Counted from the stretch's first letter, positions 1-9,291 are shown. The stretch: 64,000 nt of DNA from Sphingopyxis sp. H073 (GCF_001468395.1 NZ_LNSG01000001.1:372001-436000), one strand, 5' to 3'. Notes: generated from the letters alone by a model not told the origin. Made by a program: numbers and translations.

Positions 1-1674
1 CTCGACTGGACCGACAAATTCGCCCCGCTCGCCCGCCACATCGCCGCGCTCGATCTGCCGCCCTGCCTGATCGACGGCGAGATCGTCGCCTATGGCAAGG
101 ACGGTAATCCCGACTTTTCTGCGCTCCAGGCGGTGATGAAGCGCGGCCATGGCGCGCAGGACGACGACACCGACCTCCATTTCTTCGCCTTCGACCTCAT
201 CGAGCTCGGCGGCAAATCGCTGACGAAGCTCGGCAATCTCGAACGCAAGGAGCGGCTCGAAGCGCTTCTGCGCGATGCCGCACCGCCGATCGCGGTCGCC
301 GACCATGTCATCGGCGCGGGCGAGCAGCTTTACGCCGCGATGTGCGGCGCGGGGCAGGAAGGCATCATCTCGAAACGCGCCGACGCCGCCTACACCGGCC
401 GCCGCAGCCGCAATTGGGTCAAGGTCAAATGCACCCGTCGCCAAGAATTTATCATCGTCGGCTGGAACCCCTCCGCGGCAAGGGGCCGCCCCTTCGCCTC
501 GCTCCTCCTCGCGCAGCGCGAGAAGGGCGAACTCGTCTACAAGGGCAATGTCGGCACCGGTTTCGACGCCGCGTCGATGGCCGACCTTGCGAAGAAATTC
601 GCGCGGCTCGAACGCAAGACCGCCCCGCTCGAGGTCGACGCCGCCACGGCGCGCAAGGCGCACTGGCTCCGCCCCGATCTCGTCGCCGAAATCGCCTTCG
701 CCGAATTCACCGCTAGCGGATCGGTCCGCCACGCAAGTTTTCTCGGCCTGCGCAGCGACAAGGAGGCAATGGATGTGACCCCCGAAAACCAACAACCCGC
801 GCCGCCCCCCGCCAGCGACGTCACGATCAGCAACCGCGACCGCGTGATCTTTCCCGAAGCCAAAGCCACCAAGGGCGACCTCGCCGACTATTACGCCGCC
901 ATCGCCCCGCTGATGCTCCCGCACATGGCGCGCCGCCCGCTCAGCCTCGTCCGCTGTCCGCAAGGGCGCGCCAAGAAATGCTTTTTCCAGAAACATGATT
1001 CGGGCAGCTTCGGCGCGCATGTCCACCATGTCCCGATCCGCGAGAAGGACGGCGGGTACGAAGATTATCTCTATGTCGATGACGCCGACGGCATCCTCGC
1101 CTGCGTCCAGATGGGAACGATCGAATTTCACGGCTGGGCGAGCCATGTCGACGCCATCGAACGGCCCGACCGCCTGATTTTCGACCTCGACCCCGACGAA
1201 GGGCTGGGTTTCGCCGAGGTCAAAAAAGCAGCGCTCGACATCCGCCGCCAGCTCGCCGACATCGGCCTCGTCAGCTTTGCGATGCTGTCGGGCGGCAAGG
1301 GCGTGCACGTCGTCGTGCCGGTCGATCCCGGCCATAGTTGGGAAACGCACAAGGATTTTGCCAAACGCTTCGCAGAGGCGTTGAGCCTCGCCGAGCCCGA
1401 CCTTTATGTCGCGACGATGAGCAAGGCGAAGCGCAAGGGCAAGATCTTCATCGACTGGCTGCGCAACCAGCGCGGCAGCACCGCGATCGTGCCTTGGTCC
1501 GTCCGCGCTCGGGAGCAGGCGCCGGTGGCCGTACCGGTCAGCTGGGCTTCTCTTCCCGAAGTCGGGAAAGCAAGCGCGTGGACGATCAGGGATGCAGAAG
1601 AATTGCTTCAGCGCGCCGCTGCTCCCGACCTCAAGGGGTGGGGATTCGTAAGTCAGTCTTTGCCATCAATTTAA
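1..1674 (+). CDS. ligD: ATP-dependent DNA ligase LigD, ligase and polymerase domains (5' end outside window)
   Basis: The reading frame is open from the first base, so the gene begins upstream. About 557 codons are visible. The ligase part shows the DGEIV stretch, EGIISK (ligase motif IV) and WVKVKC (motif V). The nucleotidyl-acceptor lysine motif must lie upstream of the window. The second half is a LigD-type polymerase/primase domain with PLSLVRCP, the metal-binding DLDPDEG and the GGKGVHV segment. This ligase-then-polymerase order is that of the bacterial NHEJ enzyme LigD, which works with Ku to repair double-strand breaks. Whether an N-terminal phosphoesterase domain and a ku gene are present cannot be seen here. 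Confidence 0.93.
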   Translation, partial: LDWTDKFAPLARHIAALDLPPCLIDGEIVAYGKDGNPDFSALQAVMKRGHGAQDDDTDLHFFAFDLIELGGKSLTKLGNLERKERLEALLRDAAPPIAVADHVIGAGEQLYAAMCGAGQEGIISKRADAAYTGRRSRNWVKVKCTRRQEFIIVGWNPSAARGRPFASLLLAQREKGELVYKGNVGTGFDAASMADLAKKFARLERKTAPLEVDAATARKAHWLRPDLVAEIAFAEFTASGSVRHASFLGLRSDKEAMDVTPENQQPAPPPASDVTISNRDRVIFPEAKATKGDLADYYAAIAPLMLPHMARRPLSLVRCPQGRAKKCFFQKHDSGSFGAHVHHVPIREKDGGYEDYLYVDDADGILACVQMGTIEFHGWASHVDAIERPDRLIFDLDPDEGLGFAEVKKAALDIRRQLADIGLVSFAMLSGGKGVHVVVPVDPGHSWETHKDFAKRFAEALSLAEPDLYVATMSKAKRKGKIFIDWLRNQRGSTAIVPWSVRAREQAPVAVPVSWASLPEVGKASAWTIRDAEELLQRAAAPDLKGWGFVSQSLPSI

Positions 1675-1714
1675 AATCGAGACTATCTGGCGAACCGCAG
1701 CTTCGGATGCGTTG

Positions 1715-1858
1715 TTACGGAGAGCAGGCGGGCCTCCAGGCAGTGACATAAGGCGCGGCGACGTCGTCGATCGACGTTGCGTCGAAGCCGCGCTCGGCGA
1801 ATAGCTCGGCCGCGGCAGTGGCAATCTGATGGCGCTTGTCGTCGCTCTTTGCGTTCAT
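1715..1858 (-). pseudogene. TetR-family regulator remnant (N-terminal HTH only)
   Basis: A 47-codon frame reads MNAKSDDKRHQIATAAAELF and continues with AERGFDATSIDDVAA. This is the start of a TetR DNA-binding domain. After helix 2 it changes abruptly to unrelated residues and stops. A TetR protein is normally about 200 residues, so the recognition helix and the ligand-binding domain are missing. I read this as a deletion remnant next to the end of ligD. A functional micro-protein is unlikely because the HTH is incomplete. Confidence 0.6.
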
Positions 1859-1980
1859 TGGTCGCCCTGTCGCAGTCGATTTGCCTGCTGTGCGTCCGAA
1901 CACCGGGAACGATGGCAGAAGAGGGGAAGGCGAGCGAGGGGGCAGAGGGGCGGCGCCACACCTCGCTCGCCGGCACCGGC

Positions 1981-2442
1981 CTATTGGGCAGGCAGTGCCT
2001 TGGTCATGTCGCGGAGCAGCCGGGTGAGCTTTGCCTCGGTCACGTCCTTACCGGTGACGCGCTTTTTCGACGTGGCGCGCCACGCCAGCCGACCCGTGTC
2101 GGCGTCGATCAGATCCAGCACGAGCGTGCCCTGCGTATGCTGGCTCGCGTCGAGCCGGTAGTCGCCGCCCGTCGGGCAGAAGGGAAGGCCGCAACCCACG
2201 CCGTCGACCTCTCTTTGTTTGGTCGTCAAAAGCCGACCGACAGCAACCGGCCAGAAGCAGACGTCATAGTTCGGTTGCGGGCTTGGAGCGGCGGGGCAGT
2301 TGCGACCCACTTGCAAAGAGTTGCTCCAAACCTTTGGGCTCGTCGGAGCCGCCGTTTTCTTTTCGGCGACGGTTCGTGCTAGATCGACGGTAGGAAGGTT
2401 CATCCTATTGACGGATATCTTGCCGAGAACCGCTTTACGCAA
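1981..2442 (-). pseudogene. DUF4136-like lipoprotein C-terminal remnant
   Basis: The last 60 or so residues (about 1981-2163) read GTLVLDLIDADTGRLAWRAT and then a basic-acidic tail. This resembles the C-terminal strand pair of DUF4136 lipoproteins. The first 90 or so residues do not resemble that family: there is no signal peptide or lipobox, and proline and cysteine are scattered through them. The upstream half also has lower, non-coding-like composition. The likely explanation is that the 3' end of a lipoprotein gene was joined to intergenic DNA. A divergent intact protein cannot be excluded. Confidence 0.4.
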
Positions 2443-2457
2443 CGGGACCGAAGTTCC

Positions 2458-3912
2458 ATGGGCGACGAAATCGAACTGAAACTTGACTTGTCCCCTGCCG
2501 ACGCGGATCGAATCGTTGCGTCAAAGCTGTTCGGTGACAAGGTCAAGGTCGTAGAACAGGTTTCGACCTATTTCGATACCGATGAAAATGCGCTGGCCAA
2601 GGCCGGCTTTTCACTTCGCATTCGGCGCACCGGCAATACGCGCGTTCAGACGATCAAAGCCAGTGGAGGAACTTCGGCCGGACTCTTTGCCCGCACCGAA
2701 TGGGAGCGTGCGGTGGACGATGACGCCCCCGTGCTCGACTATGCGACCCCGCTGCCGGCCGTCATCGGCGACAACGCCGACAAGGTTATGCCTCGTTTCA
2801 TCGTGAAGGTCGAGCGGTGCAAATGGCTTGTCGAAGAGGACGGGACGACAATCGAGGTCGTTCTCGACCGCGGCGATGTCAAGGCAGGCGACCGGTCGGA
2901 CCCCGTCTGCGAGATCGAGCTCGAGCTGAAGTTGGGTGACTCGGCGGCGCTTTTCGGTCTTGCGCGCACGATCGACGCTATCGTTCCGATACGCCTCGGC
3001 GTGCTGACCAAATCGGAACGCGGTTACCGGCTGGCAGAGCCCGATCGGGCGAGCGTCAAGGCCGAGCCTATTTTACTGGGAGCCGATATAAGCACCACAG
3101 AGGCGTTCAAGCGGATCGTTCGATCAGGCATTCGCCACTTCCGGCTCAATGAAGACCTGCTCCTTTCAAGCCGCAGCGCCGACGCGCTGCACCAGGCGCG
3201 TGTAGCAATCCGCCGGATGCGCTCGGCCTTTTCGGTTTTCAAACCGATGACCGGGGGCGATGGCGCGGGCCTGCGCGGGGAGCTTAAATGGCTCGCCGCC
3301 AGCTTTGGGGAGGCCCGCGACCTCGACGTGCTTCTCCAACGGGCGTCGTCGGAAGCCTTGCGCGATTGCATCGCCATCGCTCGCGAGAAATCCTATGACC
3401 ATTTGATCGAGACGCTGGCGGATCGCCGGGCCCGCATCGTGATGTTGAACGTCGCGCACTGGCTGGAAGAGGGCCGCTGGGCTGACGGCAAGGGCGGAGA
3501 GGTCGATGGAAACGATCCGGCTCGCGCCCTTGCTGAAAACGCGCTCGCGCGCCTCCGGCGCAAAGTCAAACACCGGGGTAGGGGGCTTGCATCCGCCACC
3601 GACGAGACACGTCACGAGCTCCGCAAGGATGCGAAGAAGCTACGCTACGCGAGTGAGTTTTTCGCTTCCCTGTTCGATCGAAAGCGCGAGCAGCGGAGGC
3701 ACGGGCGTTTTGTCGCGGCGCTAGAAGGGCTGCAGGATTGTCTTGGCAAGCTTAACGACCTCGCTGCTGCCCCGGTCCTGCTGAATAAACTTGGAATCTC
3801 CGATCAAGATGGAGCAACTGCGCTTCTTTCCAGTGAAATGGACAAGAAGGAAATGCTCGAGCGCGCGGAACGTGCGTATGGCGAGCTGTTCGACACCAAA
3901 CGCTTTTGGTGA
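2458..3912 (+). CDS. CYTH-CHAD domain protein (inorganic triphosphatase-like)
   Basis: The protein has 484 residues. The N-terminus carries the CYTH signature ExExK (EIELK, residues 4-8), followed by the alternating charged strands of the triphosphate tunnel fold to about residue 200. The C-terminal 270 residues form a CHAD domain, with histidine and basic helices such as LHQARVAIRRMR and ETRHELRKDAKKLRYA. CYTH enzymes hydrolyse triphosphate compounds, and CHAD domains bind polyphosphate. The architecture matches E. coli YgiF, a tripolyphosphatase. The start was chosen because ExExK must lie at the very N-terminus. No obvious operon partner. Confidence 0.9.
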   Translation: MGDEIELKLDLSPADADRIVASKLFGDKVKVVEQVSTYFDTDENALAKAGFSLRIRRTGNTRVQTIKASGGTSAGLFARTEWERAVDDDAPVLDYATPLPAVIGDNADKVMPRFIVKVERCKWLVEEDGTTIEVVLDRGDVKAGDRSDPVCEIELELKLGDSAALFGLARTIDAIVPIRLGVLTKSERGYRLAEPDRASVKAEPILLGADISTTEAFKRIVRSGIRHFRLNEDLLLSSRSADALHQARVAIRRMRSAFSVFKPMTGGDGAGLRGELKWLAASFGEARDLDVLLQRASSEALRDCIAIAREKSYDHLIETLADRRARIVMLNVAHWLEEGRWADGKGGEVDGNDPARALAENALARLRRKVKHRGRGLASATDETRHELRKDAKKLRYASEFFASLFDRKREQRRHGRFVAALEGLQDCLGKLNDLAAAPVLLNKLGISDQDGATALLSSEMDKKEMLERAERAYGELFDTKRFW

Positions 3913-4183
3913 TCGCGCGGATTGCCCTGCCCTGGGTGGCTGGGTCCACGCACCAAATGTGCAAAGACAATGGCAGCTCCTGTCGCTTCGGCGCCAAGAT
4001 CTGACTGGCCGCCCATGGCCAATTTTGCCCAGAGTCCGCCCCTGTTGAATATCCCGTTTCGGCCAGAAACAGATGGTCGCTCATCGGTTTTTTTGTCGAC
4101 AAAACCGCAGTACCGGACCGGGCCGCGACGGAGAGGCTGCAACCGGGAACAACGATCCGCGGCTGATGGCAGGCGCCGGGCGC

Positions 4184-4804
4184 TCAGGCGCGCCAGGCGC
4201 GGATAAACGCCTCGGCGTGCGCGACCAGCAGCGTATCGAGGTCGAGCGGGCGCACCGCGGCGCCGCCGAGCGGGCGCTGGTGCAGCACCGCGACGATGAT
4301 CGGCGCGGCCAGCTGGACGGCAGCGAGGCGTGTTTCTCCCGCCCGCATCTCGCCAGCGCGCACATGATGCTCGAGCCGGGCTTCGACTGCCTGCAACATC
4401 GGTTCGAGCAAATTGCCGATGAAAGCCGGGCCAAGGACCGGATGGCCAAGGCCTTCGGCAAGCCCCGCGGCGATCATCCGGTCGAGGTCGGCGTTCACGA
4501 GCCCGGCCGCGAGATGCTCCACCGCGTCGCGAACCGAAGTATCGAACGCGCCGCTCGGCTCGGCCATAATCGCCATCGGCGTCGCCCCATGCGCGCGTTC
4601 GTCTTCCATGACCGCGCGAATGATATCCTCACGCCGTCCGAAATGATGCGTCAGCGACGACAGGCTTACGCCTGCGGCCGCCGCGAGGTCGCGCCAGGAC
4701 GGTGGCCCTTCGCTGCGGCTGCGCAGGCGCGCGCGCATCTTCGCCAGCAGTTCGGCGCGCCGCTCGGCAGTCGAGCGGTTAGGGGTTCCCGAATGGCGTG
4801 CCAT
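4184..4804 (-). CDS. TetR/AcrR family transcriptional regulator
   Basis: The protein has 206 residues. The N-terminal HTH contains SWRDLAAAAGVSLSSLTHHF, followed by GRREDIIRAV, a typical TetR recognition-helix region. The rest is an alpha-helical ligand-binding domain. The gene is divergent from the membrane-protein set starting at 4916, and the intergenic stretch of about 110 bases holds two direct TGTATCA repeats (4804-4810 and 4838-4844) around a TATAAT box. It probably represses itself and the divergent genes. The ligand is unknown. Confidence 0.85.
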   Translation of the reverse strand: MARHSGTPNRSTAERRAELLAKMRARLRSRSEGPPSWRDLAAAAGVSLSSLTHHFGRREDIIRAVMEDERAHGATPMAIMAEPSGAFDTSVRDAVEHLAAGLVNADLDRMIAAGLAEGLGHPVLGPAFIGNLLEPMLQAVEARLEHHVRAGEMRAGETRLAAVQLAAPIIVAVLHQRPLGGAAVRPLDLDTLLVAHAEAFIRAWRA

Positions 4805-4844
4805 GTATCACTTGAACCAATCTATAATTTCGTGCATTGTATCA
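4804..4844. promoter_or_regulatory. Divergent promoter with direct repeats, candidate TetR operator
   Basis: TGTATCAcTTGA (from 4804) and TGTATCAtTCGA (from 4838) are direct repeats 34 bases apart. A perfect TATAAT lies between them at 4823-4828, reading toward the membrane-protein genes. The first repeat touches the start codon of the TetR gene, which would allow autorepression. No good -35 box was found, and the assignment rests on position and repeat only. Confidence 0.35.
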
Positions 4845-4915
4845 TTCGATCCATCCTAACACCGGGCCGCGTGGGGCTCTACGGAAAACGGGACTATCGA
4901 AATGCGGCGCTTCCC

Positions 4916-5284
4916 ATGACCGACGATATGCTTCTCCGCCTCGCGTACGGCGCCAACATCCTGATCCTCCTGCCGGTCGTCACCGCGCTCCTATGGTCGG
5001 GCACGGCGGCGGTGTTCGGCCCCGGCGTGCCGGAATCGGCGGGACTGCGGCTGCTCGTCGCCGCGCTCTGGGGCGCGATCCTGCTTTGCTCGGTCATCGG
5101 GCTTGCGTGGCCGCGGCCGATGATGGGCATATTGCTGCTCCAGATTCTCTACAAGACCGGCTGGCTGCTGACTTTTGTCCTGCCCACGATCCGCGCGTCG
5201 GAGCCTGTTCCGTGGGGTCCGGCCCTCGTTTTCATTCCGATCATCCTTCTCTGGCCGCTCATCCTGATACGGATCTGGCTGTGA
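4916..5284 (+). CDS. Small four-helix membrane protein, unknown function
   Basis: The protein has 122 residues starting MTDDMLLRLAYGANILILLP. It has about four hydrophobic segments and no charged core. I do not recognise the family. This start was preferred over longer upstream extensions, which run antisense through the TetR gene. The stop overlaps the GTG start of the next gene (GTGA), so the two are translationally coupled. It is probably controlled by the divergent TetR. Confidence 0.65.
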   Translation: MTDDMLLRLAYGANILILLPVVTALLWSGTAAVFGPGVPESAGLRLLVAALWGAILLCSVIGLAWPRPMMGILLLQILYKTGWLLTFVLPTIRASEPVPWGPALVFIPIILLWPLILIRIWL

Positions 5285-6015
5285 CCGCGATCGACATCTT
5301 GCGGGCGGCGCTGGTCATTGTCGCCGCTATTGCCCAAGCGGTCGTGGGAAGCTGGCCGCAATGGCGCCGATGGGAGCATAGCGTTCCCGAACGCTCGGCG
5401 CGCCTGCATCTCCCGATCGTCCCTTGGCCGCCCTTTTTCGCAATCTGGGGCGTCATCTTCCTCGCAAGCTTCGGCTTTGCGATCTGGCACGCTCTGCCCG
5501 CCAATCTCGACGATCCCTTGTTGCGTATGCTCGGCTGGCTCGCGGTTGCCGCCTGGACGCTCAATGCCGCTTGGGAATGGCATGTCCCGCGCCGCGACAT
5601 CGACTGGACAAGCCTCGTCCTGATTGCGGCGGCGCTCGCGGTCCTGCTCGCCGCGATGGCGACGATCGGCCGCGCGCCTTCGGAACGCGGGCTGTCCTTC
5701 TGGCTCGGCATCGCGCCGATCCAGCTCCTCTCCGGATGGATATCGGCCGCTGTCTGGGTGAATTTGGGCTCGACCCTCAAATGGAGCGGCGTCCCGGTTC
5801 GCACCGCGTGGCAGATCGTGCTGCTGCTCGGCGCCGGCGCGCTGGGATCGATGGTCGCCTGGTTGTCGGGATCGCCCGTTTACGCCGGCGCGATCGCTTG
5901 GGCGCTGGCCGGCATCGTTGTGCAGAATATTGTCCGCGACCGGAATCTACCGATTTCGCTCACTGCCGCATTTCTGGCGCCAGCCGCCGTGGTCGCGGCG
6001 CTGATATCATCATGA
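5281..6015 (+). CDS. TspO/MBR-like (tryptophan-rich sensory protein-like) membrane protein
   Basis: The protein has 244 residues from a GTG start that overlaps the upstream stop by four bases. It is a polytopic membrane protein with about seven hydrophobic stretches. The segment PPFFAIWGVIFLASFGFAIW resembles the FxIWGxIY motif of long TspO/MBR-like proteins, and many tryptophans occur at helix ends. Family TspO proteins bind porphyrins or take part in stress signalling. Whether this divergent member does so is unknown. Confidence 0.6.
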   Translation: MTAIDILRAALVIVAAIAQAVVGSWPQWRRWEHSVPERSARLHLPIVPWPPFFAIWGVIFLASFGFAIWHALPANLDDPLLRMLGWLAVAAWTLNAAWEWHVPRRDIDWTSLVLIAAALAVLLAAMATIGRAPSERGLSFWLGIAPIQLLSGWISAAVWVNLGSTLKWSGVPVRTAWQIVLLLGAGALGSMVAWLSGSPVYAGAIAWALAGIVVQNIVRDRNLPISLTAAFLAPAAVVAALISS

Positions 6016-6055
6016 TCGAGCATCCTCGATCGACTTTGCCCGACCCTGGAGGACC

Positions 6056-6454
6056 ATGATGCTTTCGCATACCATACCGATCGTTCCGCTATACGCAGCC
6101 GCGCTCGCCGTCCTCTTCCTCGGCCTCTCGGTGCGCGTGATCGCCTACCGGCGCCGCGAACGGATCGCCTTTGGAAGCGCTGGCGATCTTGAACTCGAAC
6201 GCCGGATCCGCGTCCATGGAAATTTTGCCGAATATGTTCCGCTCATCCTGCTTCTCCTGCTGATCGCCGAAAGCCGCGGAGCCTCGGTGCTTGGCGTCCA
6301 TGCTGCCTGTGTCCTGCTGCTGCTTGGCCGTCTTGCCCACGGCATCGGTGTGTCGCTCAGCGCGAGCGACGATGTCGGCCGGATCGTTGGAATGACGGGA
6401 ACGCAGTCGGCGGCACTTCTCGCCGTCGGGCTGATTGTCTCTACCTATATTTGA
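6056..6454 (+). CDS. MAPEG family membrane protein
   Basis: The protein has 132 residues with four transmembrane helices. The stretch RRIRVHGNFAEYVPLILLLL matches the conserved RxHxNFxEYVP motif of the MAPEG superfamily (microsomal glutathione S-transferase-like proteins). A ribosome-binding site, GGAGG, precedes the start. It lies 40 bases after the TspO-like gene and probably belongs to the same transcript. Bacterial MAPEG proteins are mostly uncharacterised, with glutathione conjugation or peroxidase activity inferred. Confidence 0.8.
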   Translation: MMLSHTIPIVPLYAAALAVLFLGLSVRVIAYRRRERIAFGSAGDLELERRIRVHGNFAEYVPLILLLLLIAESRGASVLGVHAACVLLLLGRLAHGIGVSLSASDDVGRIVGMTGTQSAALLAVGLIVSTYI

Positions 6455-6596
6455 TGGGGGGGGGGCCGGAGTGGCTGGGGCTGGATCGGTTATTCGGACG
6501 CGCCGTCCGGTGGCCGCAGTCATGTTGTGGCCGCGTCATCAGACTAAAAGGTTGCAAAATCAGCTAGTCGTTCCAGCTGGAGGCAAGCGACATTCG

Positions 6597-7400
6597 CTAC
6601 AACCATCCGCGGGCTCGAAGGTCGGCGGCCGCTGAAGGACTGACCCCGATCGATCGGCCATCCTTCAGCGAAACATGCCATTGGCGACCGCGCCGCTCGA
6701 TCGTCTCCACCGACGATGCCGCGACCCAATGGCCGCGCCGGATGACGGCTCCGTCGTTCGTCTCAAGTTCGGAGACCAGATCCCCGAACCGCGCATGAAG
6801 CAAGCTGCTCGAACCGTCGCTTCGCCAGATACGGCAATAATGATCCTCTGCCGCAATTGCGGCGATCGCGTCCGCATCCCGGAACCCCCCGCGCCAGAGC
6901 AGCCCTTTCGAGAAGTCGGGGCGTGTGGTCGCGGGCGCCGGGCGTATCGCAACGACGAGCACAAGCAGAAGCGCGAGGCTGATGGCAGCGGCGCTCGCCC
7001 AGCTTCTCGTCCAGTCGACCGGCATCGGGAGTCCGAGAAGCTGGCCGTACAGACCGATCTCGGCAGGCAGCGGCAAGTTGATGACGACCATCCCGAGCAG
7101 CGCCGCGCGCCACCAGTCGGTGGGCCCGCGCACGCGCCACGCGAACCACAAAACCCACAGCAGCACGTTGGAGCCGATGAGAAGCGACCAGAAAGCAAGC
7201 CGGGTTGCGAGCGGAATAGCCAGCGTGCCGAACGCGCCCGCCGTCGTCATCAGGAGGATCGCCGCTCCTCCGCCAACGAAATAGATGGCAAGCCCGGGCA
7301 GGTTCCGGACGCGGTTGGCGAAGGCAAGGACGCGGTTCGCGAAAAAAGCTTTGCGATCCGGGCTCGCCTGTCCTTCCGAAGCCGAAGCGCGATTGTCCAT
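6597..7400 (-). CDS. Membrane-anchored LytTR-domain transcriptional regulator
   Basis: The protein has 267 residues. Four transmembrane helices occupy about residues 30-160, and a LytTR DNA-binding domain fills the C-terminus (IAAEDHYCRIW ... VIRRGHWVAASSVETIERR). LytTR proteins bind direct repeats through a beta-fold. There is no receiver domain, so signal input probably comes through the membrane part. It is divergent from the secreted DUF1579-like gene with only 36 bases between the start codons, so that gene is its likely target. Confidence 0.82.
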   Translation of the reverse strand: MDNRASASEGQASPDRKAFFANRVLAFANRVRNLPGLAIYFVGGGAAILLMTTAGAFGTLAIPLATRLAFWSLLIGSNVLLWVLWFAWRVRGPTDWWRAALLGMVVINLPLPAEIGLYGQLLGLPMPVDWTRSWASAAAISLALLLVLVVAIRPAPATTRPDFSKGLLWRGGFRDADAIAAIAAEDHYCRIWRSDGSSSLLHARFGDLVSELETNDGAVIRRGHWVAASSVETIERRGRQWHVSLKDGRSIGVSPSAAADLRARGWL

Positions 7401-7436
7401 GGCGAACTGATGGCACTGCGCATCAGGAGGAACAAG

Positions 7437-8012
7437 ATGAGAATAGCGACCGGTTTGTCAGGTGCGATACTTCTGGCCGTGACCGTGCCGTCTTCGGCGC
7501 AGCCGGTCCAGCAGGACCCCGGGGCTTTGCTCGCCGCCGAGCGCGAGGCGATGCAGGCCTTTGCCTGGATGGATGGCGAGTGGCGTGGCATTGCGGTCAC
7601 TCAGATTCCCGGCGGCGAACACCGCGTGACGCACACCGAACGGATAGGACCGTTGCTTGGCGGGTCAATCAGATTGGTTGAGGGGCGTAGCTATCGCGCC
7701 GATGGCTCGACCGGATTCAACGCCTTGGCGATGCTCAGCTTCGACCCGATAGCCAAGACTTATCGGATGACCAGCCATGCTGACGGTCGATACGGAAGTT
7801 TCGCAATCGCTCCGAATGCGACGGGATATGTCTGGCAGATCCCGGCAGGTCCGATGACGATCCGTTATACGGCCACGCTGCACGATGGCGTGTGGACCGA
7901 GATCGGCGAGAGGCTGGTCGATACGAAGCCGCCCGTGCCCTTCTTTCGCATGGAATTGCGGCGCGTCGGAGATAGCGGCTGGCCGGCGGAAGGCAGCGTA
8001 GCGCCAAATTGA
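7437..8012 (+). CDS. Secreted DUF1579-like protein
   Basis: The protein has 191 residues. The N-terminal signal peptide ends near SSAQP, followed by a beta-rich domain (WMDGEWRGIAV ... GGSIRLVEGRSY) typical of DUF1579/lipocalin-like proteins. AGGAGG lies six bases before the ATG and fixes the start. No catalytic residues are recognisable. The function is unknown, and the divergent LytTR regulator suggests regulated expression. Confidence 0.72.
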   Translation: MRIATGLSGAILLAVTVPSSAQPVQQDPGALLAAEREAMQAFAWMDGEWRGIAVTQIPGGEHRVTHTERIGPLLGGSIRLVEGRSYRADGSTGFNALAMLSFDPIAKTYRMTSHADGRYGSFAIAPNATGYVWQIPAGPMTIRYTATLHDGVWTEIGERLVDTKPPVPFFRMELRRVGDSGWPAEGSVAPN

Positions 8013-8579
8013 AACGTTGGTGGTGCGAGTGTTCGCCTCTCCAGCCTTGATAGGCTTTGGCAGGCGGTAGCCAATGCGCTCAGCCCGGCACGGGGACGTA
8101 TTTACGAGTCGGCAGGTGCGCGATCATATCGTGATCGGAAGCGGTCAAGTTATCGACCAGCGACCGGAGGTCGTCGAGATAGTTGGTACGAAGGGCGTGC
8201 GGCGAACATCTCAATCCGAAATTGTGAACGATCGGAGGAGCGCTCCTTGAAAAGCGCGCACTTCCCCGGCCCAATTTGAGGTCTAACGTCTGACTTTGCC
8301 GGCGGGCATCATTGGGGTCGGGCGTGCGCGGGTACCATGCTTTCGATCAGCAAGGGCTACGGATGTAAAGCAGCGGCGAAATCCGCTTCTCGCCACCGGC
8401 GCCTCTAGGCCGACCGACACTTCGCTGACCTGCGACGCCATTGGCTGCAGGCGCTACACTTACGGATGTTTGCGAATAGGGCTGAAGCGCGGGCCAGGTG
8501 AAAATCTCCGAACCGAAACCATCGGGTTCTGCCGGCCTGCTGCCGGGCGGCAACCCTTCAGACGAAGAGGAGACAGATA
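8013..8579. other. 567-base stretch without a firm gene; regulatory region of the BON gene
   Basis: A 64-codon minus-strand frame (8080-8274) ends in DHDMIAHLPTRKYVPVPG and looks protein-like, but I recognise no family and see no ribosome-binding site, so it may be a remnant. The downstream end holds a full copy of the island operator (8461-8476). About 100 bases earlier there is a half-copy, CTACGGATGT at 8357. Nothing else was identified. Confidence 0.5.
8461..8476 (+). promoter_or_regulatory. Island operator copy 1 (upstream of first BON gene)
   Basis: TACGGATGTTTGCGAA fits the 16-bp dyad TMCGKRNNNTYNCGHA. It lies about 103 bases before the BON start codon. Its 3' flank, GTTTGCGAATA, matches that of the copy before the second BON gene. 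The binding factor is inferred to be FixJ-type. Confidence 0.6.
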
Positions 8580-9239
8580 ATGTTGAAGAAAACAGACGGG
8601 CAGTTGCAGCGCGACGTGATGGACGAGCTCGAATGGGAGCCGAGCGTCGATCACGCCGATATCGGCGTTGCCGTGACCGATGGCGTCGTCACCCTGTCGG
8701 GTTATGTGAAAACCTATCCCGAGAAGATCGCCGCCGAGAAGGCGACGCGGCGCGTCGCCGGCGTCCGCGCGATCGCCGAAGAGATCAAGGTTCATTTCGC
8801 GTCCGAGCCCAAGATGGCCGATCATGAGATCGCCAAGCGCCTGCTCGACATGATGGCCTGGACCGTGTCGATTCCGACCGAGAAGGTGAAGGTCAAGGTC
8901 GAGCATGGCTGGGTGACGCTGAGCGGCACGGTCGACTGGGATTATCAACGCAAGGAAGCCTTCCGCGCTGCGAGCCGGGTCACGGGCGTCGCGGGTGTGA
9001 GCAACCTGATCGAGGTCAAGCAGCACCCGGCGCCCGCCGACGTGAAGGAACGGATCGTCTCGGCCTTCAAACGTCAGGCCGATCTCGACGCCGCCGGGGT
9101 GACCGTGTCGACCGAGGGCGGCACCGTGAAGCTCGGCGGCAAGGTCAAGGCGTGGGCCGAGCGCGGAGTCGCCGAGAGGGCCGCATGGTCCGCGCCGGGG
9201 GTCACCCGGGTCGAGGATAATATCATCATCGCGCTTTGA
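8580..9239 (+). CDS. Triple BON-domain protein
   Basis: The protein has 219 residues and no signal peptide. It is built of three BON repeats at about residues 5-72, 75-145 and 150-219. Each repeat shows the GWVTLSG or GVVTLSG strand and a V-x-G-V-x-x-V turn. BON domains bind phospholipid or other surfaces. Cytoplasmic multi-BON proteins are common in stress loci of alpha- and betaproteobacteria, but their role is not settled. The start is supported by GAGGAGAC upstream. It is a paralogue of the gene at 26622, with the same length, domain layout and upstream operator. Confidence 0.85.
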   Translation: MLKKTDGQLQRDVMDELEWEPSVDHADIGVAVTDGVVTLSGYVKTYPEKIAAEKATRRVAGVRAIAEEIKVHFASEPKMADHEIAKRLLDMMAWTVSIPTEKVKVKVEHGWVTLSGTVDWDYQRKEAFRAASRVTGVAGVSNLIEVKQHPAPADVKERIVSAFKRQADLDAAGVTVSTEGGTVKLGGKVKAWAERGVAERAAWSAPGVTRVEDNIIIAL

Positions 9240-9267
9240 CCGGCGCGACTGGCGAGATCGCGTTGGT

Positions 9268-9291
9268 GGCCGTCCCGGAACCGGGGCGGCC
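9268..9291 (+). terminator. GC-rich hairpin after first BON gene
   Basis: GGCCGTCCCGG and CCGGGGCGGCC can pair around two adenines, about 30 bases after the stop codon. There is no U-tract, so termination is uncertain. The same hairpin type, with a U-tract, follows the second BON gene. Confidence 0.4.

Noticed and set aside
3913..4183. Overlapping frames on both strands between the CYTH-CHAD and TetR genes
   Set aside because: No ribosome-binding site, no family resemblance; looks like ordinary intergenic DNA.
8357..8366. CTACGGATGT as a second operator before the first BON gene
   Set aside because: Only one half of the dyad is present.
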